This document shows positions 10,957 through 22,210 of a stretch of 64,000 nucleotides of DNA, piece after piece. The stretch is from positions 594,151 through 658,150 of the forward strand of contig CAJNOI010000036.1 of assembly GCA_905250115.1 (NCBI GenBank), given 5' to 3'. This DNA is from Adineta steineri. Lineage: Eukaryota > Rotifera > Eurotatoria > Adinetida > Adinetidae. The translations under genes were made by a program, and so were the position numbers. The notes below the pieces were generated by a model. That model saw nothing but the letters and a program-made list of their open reading frames with translations, ran no database searches and was not told the DNA's origin. Position 1 is the first letter of the stretch. Each line of letters opens with the position of its first letter.

Positions 10957-11447
10957 GGGGTGATCCAAAAACCATGAATTTTTTCACACTCTAGAAATGT
11001 CATAATATGACAGTCCTGGCCACCCAGATCACGAATCCGACATCCGTTTGTCTAGATCTGATCTCTTTCTTGCCGTGTTTACCTTAGGGGGCACCTGGGT
11101 CTCAGTAGGATAGTTCTATAAGGTTTCAAACCCAAATACACAAAGTATTTAGAAAATTTTCTTTTCCCTCAGATTTTGTAGAGCTTTCTTCGCTGATCAT
11201 TTTCGTATCAGGAAGTTTTGAATTCTATTGAAAAATGACGACGCCATTGTCAAAATAAAAAAAACATACTAAAATACGGTAAAATATAGTTTAAATCCCA
11301 TTTTTCCTTATAAAATATTGGAAATTGCTGGAAAAAAAAGGATCATATCTAGACAAATGGATGTCAGATTCGTGATCTGGGTGACAAGGACTTTCGTATT
11401 ATGACATTTCTAGAGTGTGAAAAAATTCATCATTTTGGATCATCCCC
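10957..11447. mobile_element. About 490-bp fold-back element
   Basis: The left end GGGGTGATCCAAAAACCATG is matched at the right by a near complement ending GGATCATCCCC. Inverted arms of about 110 bp (10957-11070 and 11340-11447) share TTTTCACACTCTAGAAATGT, GTCATAATATGA and the ATCTAGACAAATGGATGTC region. The loop has no coding capacity. Flanks do not show a clear target duplication. Confidence 0.75.
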
Positions 11448-12391
11448 TTTCTGCCGCAGTACGGGTTGACATCAGTGAAGTACTTATACTTTTGTAATGC
11501 AATACCGTAGGAATTCAGCGGCCTGACATTCCAAAGGGGGTTGAATACGCTACCTGTTACGCATGTTAAAAAGTCCAAAAAGTGGTAATTCGTCTTACAT
11601 CACATTTTCTTGCGTTTTTCGCTATCTACAGAATCTATTTCAACACTATTATAATGGGTGTATCTTTAATTTTTTTGTCTAGAAATGTTCTGAGTCCTTC
11701 AAACTTTTCCCTCAGCTCATTTTATCAAAAATCTATTCCAAAAAATGTCACTACATATTTGAAAACGATAGTAGCTTTTCAACAAGACTTACCTTGAAGA
11801 TAAAGATACTTCACGTCTAAAATGAATGCTGATTTATTATAATGCAGACTCTTTGATTAGTTTTTAATCTTTTTTTCTTCTTCTCTGTTCTTTATCAATT
11901 CAAACAAACCTTGACTGCTGATTACGAACTTTGTATATAGTTCTTGAGGGAGCGTTTATGACCACATTTATCTTGCATACACCAGTTAATCATTGTATTT
12001 GAATTTATAAGATACTATACTAGGGGTTACAAATGAAAATATGTATGTGAATGTTTCAAATCTTTATTTCAAACAGTAGCAGAACAGAAAAAAAGGGAGA
12101 AGATCACCACGACGTTTTTATTCTTTGAAGATAAGAAGAAGCGAGAATGTGGGTGTTGTGCAAAATCGATAGTCACATGTACACTCAAATAAATGATAAT
12201 ATCTCGTCTTTTCACATACAAAAGATCCATGACTAGATTTCGTCAATAAAAAGCATAAAAAAATTAATTTGAAAAGTAGCTGTTGTGAATGCGATTAGTT
12301 CGTTGTATTACTCGGCACATCGTTGTATCCCAGCCAAAAGAACTGCTATACAGAATGCATGTCCAAGATCGGTCTTGCTGTTTGCCAATGG
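11448..12391. other. No gene seen
   Basis: AT-rich intergenic DNA downstream of the minus-strand gene at 12392. I see no convincing frame, RNA gene or repeat here. Confidence 0.5.
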
Positions 12392-13300
12392 TCATGTACG
12401 ACCTCGCAATGCCTTGGTTAGCATTCTTTGTCGTGCCTGAATTTTTCTGTTTGTTTGTGGAGCTGATGGCGTCATGAGCTTCACTCCGTACTCGAACAGA
12501 CCTCTTGGAGCATTGAAGATGCGCATCCATGGCAATTTGGTGAATAATCTATCTTGTTGTTCTTTAATCCATTCATCGTCCTCGATAGGTACATATCGTT
12601 CTTGTTCTCTTCGCAAGCATTCCCAGCCGTTCGCATTCAAGATAGCATCCTCAACGATGTGGTATTCAAACGATGGCCTGTATTCACCATCGCTTTTCAC
12701 CTGTGAGGCGGGACAAATTCTCAGTGCAACTCTGACGATGTCGTCCACACTCGTAATGACCGTAAGGTCGTTTTGGCTTACAACAACAGCGTTCTCATGC
12801 GCTGCCTCTGCCCGCTGAATTGTTTCCAGTGCTTTGAATGTTGTTATGTCGTGATATTGAACCGTAGCCGTACACGATCCAACGTGATTGCTAGATGCAA
12901 TGTTTGAGATCCACATACGCCTAGAAGACGGTCGAAGTTTGTTGCACAATTGTTCTACGGACAGCTCGTACTCGTCTGGCGAAAGGTCGTGAGATAGAAC
13001 ATCTGCATATATGTGAGCTTGATTATCACTGATTTCGAGAGTTTGATATCTAATTTTCAGAGTAGACACATTTGGAAATGCAAGTATACGCGTGTAGCGG
13101 TTCATGATTGCCGTGATCGAATAAGATTGTGGATGTATGTCGTTAAACACGTACTGTGGAGAGTGAAGGGTAACTTTTTGGGCAGTTTGACTTATGCGTC
13201 TGTCTACTGACTCTTCGTCTTGAAAAGAATTCTGAAACAGAGAAAATGACGAAATATAATATCTGGATTCTAGCAGATTTTCTAGTAACTGATATGTCAT
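12392..13300 (-). CDS. Uncharacterised 302-aa protein
   Basis: An uninterrupted minus-strand frame of 302 residues encodes a soluble, mixed-composition protein with no signal peptide or membrane segment. It has a tryptophan- and acid-rich C-terminal third (around YVPIEDDEWIKEQQDRLF) and a basic tail. Local composition is less AT-rich than the surroundings, which supports coding. CATTTTCTCTGTTTCAG (minus strand, ending near 13234) resembles an acceptor and AAAGGTAAGT near 13430 resembles a donor. The first 22 codons may therefore be intron, with an upstream exon that is mostly leader; a later ATG near 13106 would then be the start. I do not recognise the family. A telomere-like hairpin lies just upstream at 13317-13382. 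Confidence 0.6.
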   Translation of the reverse strand: MTYQLLENLLESRYYISSFSLFQNSFQDEESVDRRISQTAQKVTLHSPQYVFNDIHPQSYSITAIMNRYTRILAFPNVSTLKIRYQTLEISDNQAHIYADVLSHDLSPDEYELSVEQLCNKLRPSSRRMWISNIASSNHVGSCTATVQYHDITTFKALETIQRAEAAHENAVVVSQNDLTVITSVDDIVRVALRICPASQVKSDGEYRPSFEYHIVEDAILNANGWECLRREQERYVPIEDDEWIKEQQDRLFTKLPWMRIFNAPRGLFEYGVKLMTPSAPQTNRKIQARQRMLTKALRGRT

Positions 13301-13316
13301 AAGATCGGGCTCTATA

Positions 13317-13382
13317 TTGAGGATGTGGGTGTGGGTGTTGTTAGATTTTCTATTCTCCTAAAATCACGCCCACACCCACCCA
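13317..13382. repeat. Telomere-like hairpin, copy 3
   Basis: GAGGATGTGGGTGTGGGTGT, a 30-bp spacer, then CACGCCCACACCCACCC. It sits in the 5' region, possibly in a leader intron, of the gene at 12392-13300. Confidence 0.75.
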
Positions 13383-13842
13383 TTATTTTGTTATATTTCT
13401 CTGGATAAATAAACTACAAACACTTACCTTTATTACCAGTTATTTTTGATTATATTGAATTTAGATAATTTGATTGTTGTCGATAGTGGATATATCTGTG
13501 TGTCGCTATTGGTTTGTCGTTTGCTTTCTAGACGATGTTTTTTTTTGAATGGTTCGATCGTAGCTATTAGACTTCTTTTTATATATAATATGCGTTCATC
13601 ATTTCGTCATTGGGTTTTATCCATCGAAGGTAAACAATGACTAACGATTGTCATTACCCGAGCAGACAAGCACTGAAAAATAAAGCATAAAAACGAGAGT
13701 GAGAAAACGGAATGAAAGAAAAAACAGAAGAGAAAGAGAGAGAAAAAATAAAAGAATTGAAAAAAGAACGGAACACAAGAGAACATATACAATCATCTTA
13801 ACAAAATGTTTCAGGAAAGAATTGGAAAAGTATGATATCATC

Positions 13843-13892
13843 TTGAGGGTGTGGGTGTGGGTGTTGTTTTTATCCCACACTTACCCTTCACA
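13843..13892. repeat. Telomere-like hairpin, copy 4
   Basis: CTTGAGGGTGTGGGTGTGGG is followed, after a very short loop, by CCCACACTTACCCTTC. It is one of the smallest copies. Confidence 0.65.
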
Positions 13893-14451
13893 TCGGTGAC
13901 ATTTATTAATATTTTTTAATCTCTCATTTACTTATTCTAGATTTCAATTTAATTAAAGCTTCTGTAAATGTTATGAAATATGTCAAACTAATAAATAGCA
14001 TGATCTATTTACAGTTATAAACTTTCAGAAATGTATATGAAATATTTATATATAAATAGTTTCAATAATGATATTCTAAAAGAATTATTAAAACAACTAA
14101 TTGATATAAGATGAACAAATTTAAATTATTTTAATATTGAACAATCTTTGGTAATTCATGTATAATAATTCTTTTTAATTTATCTTGCTTATTTAAGATA
14201 TATATATAAAACAAATATACTATTACTTCTAGAAGTAGAATATTTTGCTTTTTTTCTTTTGTTTTCAATATTTTTATAACATCTAAACGTTACATGACAA
14301 TAAAGAAACTGTTTGACGTTTCCTCCAAGGTAGATATTCTGCTTGGTTGGTCAAATGAGTATAAGATACAGAGTATAAAAAAACGTAACAACTTAAATGA
14401 GAAAAAAAGAATCTTGAGAAGTAGTTCATTGTGATTATTAGTTAGAAAGTA

Positions 14452-15067
14452 ATGGCAAGAAATGTTAGTTTTAACATATTTCAATTATTTATTATTTTCT
14501 CTTCACTAATAATATATCATCTGTGCACTAATAATTTCATTGTGGGAAACGGTCAACTTTTCAATAACTTCGAATATCAATGTTATTCAAGTACCTCATT
14601 TATTGATCAGATATTTGTTCAATCAAATATATTGTGTAGTGCTGCATGTACAAAGAATCCAAACTGTCGAACAGCGACTTACAACAAACTAGATCACAGT
14701 TGTTTAATGTATACAGAATTCAATACACTTGGTCGACTTATTTCAAATAACAATACGATTACTTTTGGAAGTCAAGGTAGGCATTATCAGCCATCCACAG
14801 TTTAAATCATGTTAAACGTTTTTTTTAGTGCCACGCAGTTGTGCAAATTGGATTTTTGAAAATAATACTACTTATCCTAATGGCGATATCGCAGAATTAG
14901 ATGGATTAACCCTAACTGAATGTCGTCAGTGGTGTAATCTAACAGTTAACTGTGTTGGCATTTCATACGTATTTGGTTACTCTCCTGTCGAGTGTTGGAT
15001 TAAGGAAACTATCGATTTTGCAGATGTTTCTAATGACCCTGCTAAACTGGTTTATCGTTGCTATTAA
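14452..15067 (+). CDS. Secreted two-PAN/Apple-domain protein
   Basis: Exon 1 (14452-14776) and exon 2 (14829-15067) are joined by a 52-bp phase-1 intron (GTAGGC...TTTTTTTTAG), giving 187 residues. The start ATG is followed by a hydrophobic stretch (residues about 8-24, FQLFIIFSSLIIYHLC) that fits a signal peptide. Two Cys-rich modules follow, roughly residues 42-85 and 111-187. Their spacing (CSAACTKNPNCRTATYN and CRQWCNLTVNCVGISYV) matches the PAN/Apple fold, with a C-x3-C-x5-6-C core. PAN domains bind proteins or carbohydrates outside the cell. No enzymatic domain is attached, so this is probably a small secreted lectin-like or adhesive protein. It is flanked by AT-rich DNA without close neighbours. 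Confidence 0.8.
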
Positions 15068-15730
15068 TCTCTTCAATTTTTCTCTACATAAAACTTTGTT
15101 TTAATATATGATTTAATAAAAATAAGATTAATCAATTGCAGTATTGCTGAATGAAAGTTAGTTCTTGTTTTTGGATTTTAACTAAACATTTTTAACTATT
15201 TCAACGTATTGGACAAAGTAATACGATGTATTTTGCATTACTTATAAAGAAGAATTGTGTAGGAAGTAATTGCAAGAAGTTATTATATTAAATTCGTTCT
15301 GTTTTGTTCAACTTGACAATAAAATGCTATTTGAAAATATCTAAACAATTGTAAATGTAAATATTCGAAATTAGAAAAAAAGAAACAGTATCGAGTATAA
15401 TGAGTGTTTAATTATAGAGGCTTTTGAAGTTTTTTTAGAATAATTACTAAAGAAAATTATTTTTTCTAATGACAGGAAAACAATTTGCAAAGTCAGATGG
15501 AAATGTGTATATCATGCACAGAAATAAGCAGAATATATTTCTATGATTTATGCATCTTACAAATAAACGGCGAATAATTAACTAATGAAAATCATACAAA
15601 AGAAAAAAAATTAGTTAACACAACAATTTTGAGGCTCAAATGTAGAATTGACATGAATCATACGTTCAAACCTTTTCACTTATGTAATTTATTGAGAGTA
15701 TGGACGTCTTCTTGAATCACTCTCACCCAT
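15068..15730. other. No gene seen
   Basis: AT-rich 3' flank of the PAN gene. No supported feature apart from AATAAA-like signals just after the stop. Confidence 0.4.
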
Positions 15731-15798
15731 CCTCTTGAGGGTGTGGGTGACTATGACTATATCTGCATCCACCCACCGTCACCCACACCTTCAAGTTT
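15731..15798. repeat. Telomere-like hairpin, copy 5
   Basis: CTTGAGGGTGTGGGTGAC is matched by GTCACCCACACCTTCAAG after about 30 bp. Its nearly perfect terminal inverted repeat defines the family's ends best. Confidence 0.8.
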
Positions 15799-16085
15799 TT
15801 ATTATTTTGTTGATTTTCGAGGTAAAAAAATGTCTGATTTGGATTGCATTTTTTCTAACCGCTACTTTGTTTTTGACACTAGTCGAAAATGCAAGTTGAT
15901 TCTTTCTTCCTACTCGTTATATCGCGCTCTATTTGCTTTTTTCATTTCTTCTAAAGAACAAAAAAGAAAGAAAAGAAAAAAATACGTTAGAAAATTCCCG
16001 AGACAAAAAGAAAATTTTAATTCCTCTAAGACAAAAAATATAAAAATTATGGTATCTGCTTCATCCAAGGTATGTTGTCGTATCC

Positions 16086-16226
16086 GGACTTGGGTCTGGG
16101 TGAGTATGAAGGTGGGTGTGGGTGGGTTTGAGTGTGGATGCGTGAGTGCATCTCATTTATCTCACCCACTCTCATACCCACCCCACCCACCCACACCCAC
16201 ACCCACACCCACACCCACACCCTATT
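16086..16226. repeat. Telomere-like hairpin, copy 6
   Basis: GGTGGGTGTGGGTGGGTTTG and, after a spacer, CCCACCCACCCACACCCACA extended to about five uninterrupted CCCACA units. It lies 3' of the NHL gene that ends at 16479. Confidence 0.8.
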
Positions 16227-16478
16227 TTCTATAAAAACTAAATTCTTTCCAATTAAATTTTCTTTCAAATTCCCTTAATTTAATTCATTCATGAAAAATT
16301 CTATTCGAATTATTTTATTTATTTTAGTTTTTTCTTAGCTTAACATTAAAACTAATAATTATTTATTCATTAATTTTTATCTATGTTCTTCAAGATTTTT
16401 CATAAACTAATGTTTTTTATTTATTTTCAAAAATAAAAATCCAAACTTTATCAAAATAAATTAGAAATATTTTTAATT

Positions 16479-19229
16479 TCAAAGTTTTTCATATTTTTGG
16501 ATTCGATGATTTCCAGAATCAGCAACATAAAGATTCTCTTCATTATCAAATGATAAATTATAGGGACTATTCAATCGATTTGATCGAGTTCCATTACCAT
16601 CTCCACCAACAACAACTTCACCTTCTTCATCTCCTTCACACCAACGCATTACTCGATGATTACCAGTATCTGCCACATAGATTTGACCCAAATGATCAAC
16701 AATCACTCCATTAGGACAAGACAATTGTTTGAAACTATTTCCTTTACCATTTCCACCAGCAACAGTTCTTCCTTCTTTCGCACCTTTTTTCCATTTCATT
16801 ACACGATGATTCTCCCAATCTGATATATAAAGAGAATAATCTTCATCAATAAAGATTTTAGTAGGAAAATTGAGTTGATTGAGATGATTTCCTTTACCAT
16901 TTCCAGCTGCAACTAATTCACCTTTTCCATCTCCTTGTTTCCATCGTCTCACTTCATTATTCTCACGATCAGAAACATAAATAAATCCATTTTTATCGAT
17001 TGTGATGCCCCCAAAATTAACATTTGAAATAATAATTTGTTGATTTGTTTGATTTTCACCAAAATATCGAATTACTCGTCTGTTTCCCCAATCAGAAATA
17101 ATTAAAGAATTATTTTTTTTATCAAAAATTATATTTATTGGAGAATCCAATTGATTATTTTGATTTCCTTTTCCATTTCCACCTGCGATGATTTGACCTT
17201 CATATGAATTCAATTTCCATTTAATAATACGATGATTATAATAATCAGCAATATAAATTGATTTATCATTATCAATAAACATCCCTGACGGATAATTGAG
17301 TTGATTTAATTCCTGTCCATATCCATTTCCTCCAGCAACAGTAATTGCAAATTGTTGAAATTGATTCTTTTTCGTTTGAATTCGTTCTAAAATAAAAGGT
17401 TATCTTTTTACTCAAAACCTTTTTCATTATTTTTAAGCTGAAAAAGGACGAAAATAAGAAGGAAAACTTGCGTTTGAATTTGTTTTAATAAAATAAAATT
17501 TTCGTTTTGTTAAATTTTATTCTTATTCATGTAAATTAATTTATCAAAATATTTTAAATGAAAAACTTTGTTATTTTTCAAAAAAGTTTTCATTTTAAAC
17601 ATTTATTTTATAATATTCTCAATATCTCAATGGAAAAAATATTTTGAAAACGATGGATGAAATTTCTTTTCAATGTTATAATAAGTGATATAAACAATAG
17701 AAAAGAACTAAACTATGAATAATTGTATGAATATTATTTCAAGAAAAATTGTTATTTCTTATGCAAAGAATAATATCTTTTGAAAAATGAATTTAAATTG
17801 TTACTTAATTCATAAAAATAATTTATGAATAAGTTCTATCTCAATTTTAAAGATAATAAAGCTATTTTTTATTATGAAACATACGTGGTTTTATTGAAGA
17901 TTGAGTTGATATTTGATTCTTTGGTATAGTTGCTGTACTAGTTGTAGAATGATTTAATTGAGCAGAATCTTAATAAAAAGAAAATACAATGTTTTTATTT
18001 GACAATAATAGAAAAATAAATAAATAATTATTATTTAGATTATAAAAACTATTGTTTAAGTTTTTGGAATAATTTACAATAGGAACAAAGCATAGATTAA
18101 ATTTGCTCATTTAAAATTTCCCCAATAAAGATATAAGGAGAGAGAATTCGGTCATATTTTATCTTTTGAATACAAATTTCGAAGTTTCCTTTATAAAATT
18201 TTTTTTTTTTTTGAGAAAATATTTTTTAACCTATACAATACAAAATGATACTCATTTATGAAATAAAATTTATTTGATTTTCAAAAATAAATTTTTTTTA
18301 GGCAAGGTTGTGGGCGTGGGTGCGAGTATTATATCCATCACACACTCCACACCTGTCATTTCAATAAAAATATTTTTTATATATACGTAAAATAGTAAAG
18401 TGATATGTGACGTTTGATAATGTCTACTACATAGATTAACTTTTTTTATAATTAATAATTTTAAAGAATTGCTTTCGTATTGGAATAATTTGACAAATTT
18501 CAGTATATCCTCAAAATACAGATTCAAATCATTTAGATATGAGGTATTTTTAGACTTCTCTCCATCTTATATTTATTCATTTTCAATATTTAAAACTTTT
18601 TTCTCTAAATCCCGTCGATAAAATTAATTTATAATACGAAAAACTTAAAAAAAATACCTCGGTTAAACTTCGTTTTCTCCTGTCTCGAAATGAAATAGTT
18701 GAATAAACATACCGAATAATGAAATAACTGAAATTTTCTTGATAAATTCTTGTGAATCTTGTCGAATAGAAATATTTGCTGATTGAAGAAATTCTTTTGT
18801 AATTTGTGTTAATTTTAATTGGAAACTATTTAAATCAATTTCATTAAATTCATTCTCTTCACGAATTTCTTTTAATTTCTGAGATAATTCTATAAACTTT
18901 TTTTCTACACCATCGATCAACTTTTGTGTCACTTTTATCAGTGTTTTTCGACATTCTTCTGCTGTTTGTTGAATTTGATGAATTGAATTTGTTTCCCATT
19001 GATTAATTTGTTGAATTAAAGAAGAATTTGGTGGACTTTGTTTTTGTTGAATAATTGTTTGTTGAAATTGATCATGATCATTGATAATTTCCTCTAATTG
19101 TGTCTCGATTTTTTGTCGATGTTCTGTTAAATGTTGAAAACAGAACTCATTTGAACATCCCTTACAATTGTATGTATTTTTTTCTTTGTTACATACAAAA
19201 CATTGGACTCTACTGTTTGCTGTTGCCAT
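16479..19229 (-). CDS. B-box / coiled-coil / NHL protein, TRIM-NHL-like (gene 1)
   Basis: Three exons: 19229-18713 (517 nt), 17968-17885 (84 nt) and 17386-16479 (908 nt). All joins are phase 1 with GT-AG ends, giving 502 residues. Exon 1 has a B-box zinc finger (CFVCNKEKNTYNCKGC, then C-x2-H-x3-H) and a glutamine/glutamate-rich coiled coil. Exon 2 is a Ser/Thr linker. Exon 3 holds about six NHL blades (VAGGNGxG..NQL..P, xIDxxxxIYIADxxNHRI), expected to fold as a beta-propeller. There is no RING finger, so ubiquitin ligase activity cannot be assumed. The family binds RNA or protein through the propeller. ATG at 17427 looks like a start but sits inside the second intron. A telomere-like hairpin lies in intron 1. 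Confidence 0.85.
18298..18356. repeat. Telomere-like hairpin, copy 7, intronic
   Basis: Degenerate GGTTGTGGGCGTGGGTGCG and CACACACTCCACACCTGTC arms around a short loop, inside the first intron of the NHL gene at 16479-19229. Confidence 0.55.
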
Positions 19230-20086
19230 TTGTTGAAGAGTTTAAAAAAGAAATGAATATTTGTTCTTAATCTGTCTGTGTATTTATTTATACAAAACAA
19301 AATGAGTCAAGGTAGATAAATATCAGTAGGTAGTAAACGAACGAAGAAAACCTTTTTTCGATAGATAAGAGGTTTTCATCATGAAAATAATTTAATACTC
19401 ATTGACATTGAATGAAAACTAAGTCTCTTCAAAGAAGATGAATTTCATTAGTCTGTCGTCTTTTATATGAGTTGAGATACAAATAATATTGTAATTTTCA
19501 TTGAATAATAAAATGAAATTTTGAATAAATATCATTAATCTATTCAATTCTCTTTACTTCACTGAGCAATTTAATACTTTTATACATGATAATCAAGGTT
19601 TTTCTTGAACTTCTCTCAAGTATATGTTCATTAAATGTATTTAAATAAACGATTGATCTAAAATCAATCGACTTGAATTTGAGGAAAATAAAATGAAAAG
19701 AAAAATTATTTCGAAATCTTGAATTTCTCATTATTAATTGTTTTATCCGAAAGAACAAACATGATGGAATCAGAGAAATATCTTTTTTCATAAAAAAAAA
19801 TCAGTTTAATACCATTTGAAACTTTTCATCTAACTTCATTACTGATTTTTCTCTTTTAAAAATAAAGACGGATATTAATATCGCTATCAATATTTCGAAA
19901 TCTTCGTCAACATAGAAATTAATTGTAGAGCATCATCTCAAAAAAACAAAGAGCCATATATGATTGAAATGATTGGGTTGTTATTCAGCCATTTTCTACG
20001 ATATTTTCAGAAGCATTTAAAGAATTTAGATGTGGTCGCAGCTGTTTGTACTTACATCCTCAGTTTTTAGGAGTTAACACTAATAT

Positions 20087-20308
20087 TTGTTATTCAGAAA
20101 ATGGTTTTGTGTTCATCTCACAAATCTTTATTCATTAGATGTAGTATGTAAAGATGACAAATATTTTAAGACTTTAATAGTTTCAGAGAATGATCATGAA
20201 CTTATTCAATGGTTAAAAGATCGCCTACCATCGACAAATTTGATCATACGATATCCTCACATTCTAATTTATAAAAATAAAATGATATTCGATTTGATAT
20301 GGGTCTAG
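20087..20308 (+). pseudogene. Relic resembling the C-terminus of a rotifer F-box/LRR protein
   Basis: The plus-strand frame contains HELIQWLKDRLPSTNLIIRY, which resembles the conserved end of the large rotifer F-box family as I remember it (a WL..RLPST motif). It is short, has no start region and is followed by stops in AT-rich DNA. It is probably a decayed 3' fragment; chance similarity is possible. Confidence 0.35.
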
Positions 20309-20524
20309 ATGCTATGTTTCTACCTATTTATTCGAAATCCTGCTTAAGAAATGACGATAACTTGTTAGTGAGAAAGATCACAGGTCGTATATTGTGTTTT
20401 TATTTATTAGATGAAGTGAAACAAAAAAAACTGTCGATTGATATTTTGTCTAAAAATAGCTCCCTTGCTTTTTTTCAGTTTAATCTCCAACTTATTCCTA
20501 TTACAGCTGTATTTATTTGTTTGT

Positions 20525-20573
20525 AAGGGTGTGGATGTGAATATCAATAGTAGACACCTACACCGACACCCGA
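20525..20573. repeat. Telomere-like hairpin, copy 8 (degenerate)
   Basis: AAGGGTGTGGATGTGAATAT and ACACCTACACCGACACCC around a short spacer, 70 bp beyond the 3' end of NHL gene 2. Confidence 0.5.
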
Positions 20574-20640
20574 TTTTTCCATTAATTTTCACTAATAAAA
20601 CTACACTTTTTCTTGTCTTTTTTGAAAATGAAAATTTTAT

Positions 20641-22210
20641 TCACAAAATTATTTGAAATTTTTGAATTCGATGATTCAAACAATCACCAACATAAAGATT
20701 TCCTTCATCATCGAAAGATAAACCATGTGGACTAATCAATTGATTTGATTGATTTCCTTGACCATTTCCACCAACAACAATTTCACTTTCTTCTTTTCCT
20801 TCACACCAACGCGTTACACGTTGAGTCCAAGAATCTGCCACATAGATTTGACCCAAATCATCACCAGTTATTCCTTGAGGTTGAAGTAACTGATTGAGGT
20901 TTCTTCCTTTACCATTTCCTCCAGCCACAATTCTTCCTGGTTTTGCATCTTTTCTCCATTTCATTACACGATGATTGTTTGTATCTAATACATAAACAGA
21001 TTGTTCTTTATCAACAAAGATACAAGTAGGAGTATTGAATTGATTAAGTTCATTCCCTTTTCCATTTCCACCTGCCACTACAGTTCCTTCGTTGTTATAT
21101 TCACCCATTTTCCATCGTCGCACCTCATTCTTCTCCCAATCAGGAACATAAAGAAACCCATGTTTATCCATTGCCAAACCAGAGCAGTCAACATTTTCAA
21201 TAAGAATTTGTCGATTTTGATTCAACCGTTGAATTACTCGTCTGTTCCCAAGATCAGCAATGATAATCGAATGATCTAGTTGATCAACAATCACATCTGT
21301 TGGATGATTCAATTGAATGATTTCGCTTCCTCTGCTATTTCCACCTGCAACGATTTGTCCTTCCTTTGCATTACATTTCCATTCAACAATACGATGATTC
21401 AACCAGTCAGCAATGAAAATATTTTTCTTTTTATCAATAAAGATTCCAGAATGGCTATCGAGTTGATTTAATCCTTGTCCTTGTCCATTTCCACCAGCCA
21501 CAGTGATGGCATTTTGTTTCCATTTGTTAAGTTTTGATACTAAAGAATGATGAAAACAAAGATTTTAAACAGAAAGAAGAAAATTTATTTTTGATCAGAG
21601 AAAAAGAAAAGATTAATTTCGATTGAAATTTTGATTTTTGTTTTTTCCTGTTCTATTTATTATTCAGTTAGAAATTATTTGGTAAAAACTTACTTTTTGA
21701 TGGAATAATTGAAATTTCATTACTTAATGACTGTGAATCTTCTTTAATAGAAATCGTCGATAAATTATTTATTTTTTTTGTAATTTCTATTAATTGATTT
21801 TCTAAATAATTTAAATTAATTTCATTAAAGTCATTTTCGCTATGAATTTGTTTGATTTGTTCAGATAAATCATAAAATTTCTTTTCAATTTCATCAATAA
21901 ATTTTTGTGGATATTCAATAACAATTTTTCTACATTCTTGTGCTTTTTGTTGAATTATTTCAATTGAATTTCTTTCCCATTCATCAATTTGTTTTATTAA
22001 TGAATGGCTCTGTGGATTTTGTTTTTGTTCATTAATTCTTTGTTTAAATTGATCATAGTCATTAATAATATAATTTAATTCTTCATTTAAGTTTTGTTGA
22101 TGTTCTGTTAAATGTATGAAACAAAATTCTTTTGAACATCCTCTACAAAGATATGTTATTTTTTCTTTATTGCATGTAAAACATAGTGTTTTGTTATTTG
22201 CCATTGCCAT
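20641..22210 (-). CDS. B-box / coiled-coil / NHL protein, TRIM-NHL-like (gene 2)
   Basis: Two exons: 22210-21694 (517 nt, the same length as in gene 1) and 21539-20641 (899 nt), separated by a 154-bp phase-1 intron (GTAAGT...TTCTTTAG). The product is 471 residues. The B-box reads CFTCNKEKITYLCRGC followed by C-x2-H-x3-H. A glutamate/glutamine-rich coiled coil follows to about residue 165. The C-terminal half has about six NHL blades with VAGGNGxG and NHRVMKW signatures. This gene lacks the 84-nt linker exon found in its three relatives, so the head joins the propeller directly. It lies head-to-tail with genes 1 and 3 on the same strand. No RING domain is present. Confidence 0.85.

Larger units (their letters stand above)
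19230..20640. other. Spacer between NHL genes 1 and 2
   Basis: AT-rich. It contains the possible F-box-family relic at 20087-20308 and a telomere-like hairpin at 20525-20573; otherwise no gene is seen. Confidence 0.5.

Noticed and set aside
17380..17430. Frameshift near the 5' end of the NHL frame of gene 1, suggesting a pseudogene
   Set aside because: The apparent start ATG at 17427 and the shifted bases lie in an intron. The acceptor TTTTATTTTAG at 17387 restores a phase-1 join with the 84-nt linker exon, as in its relatives.
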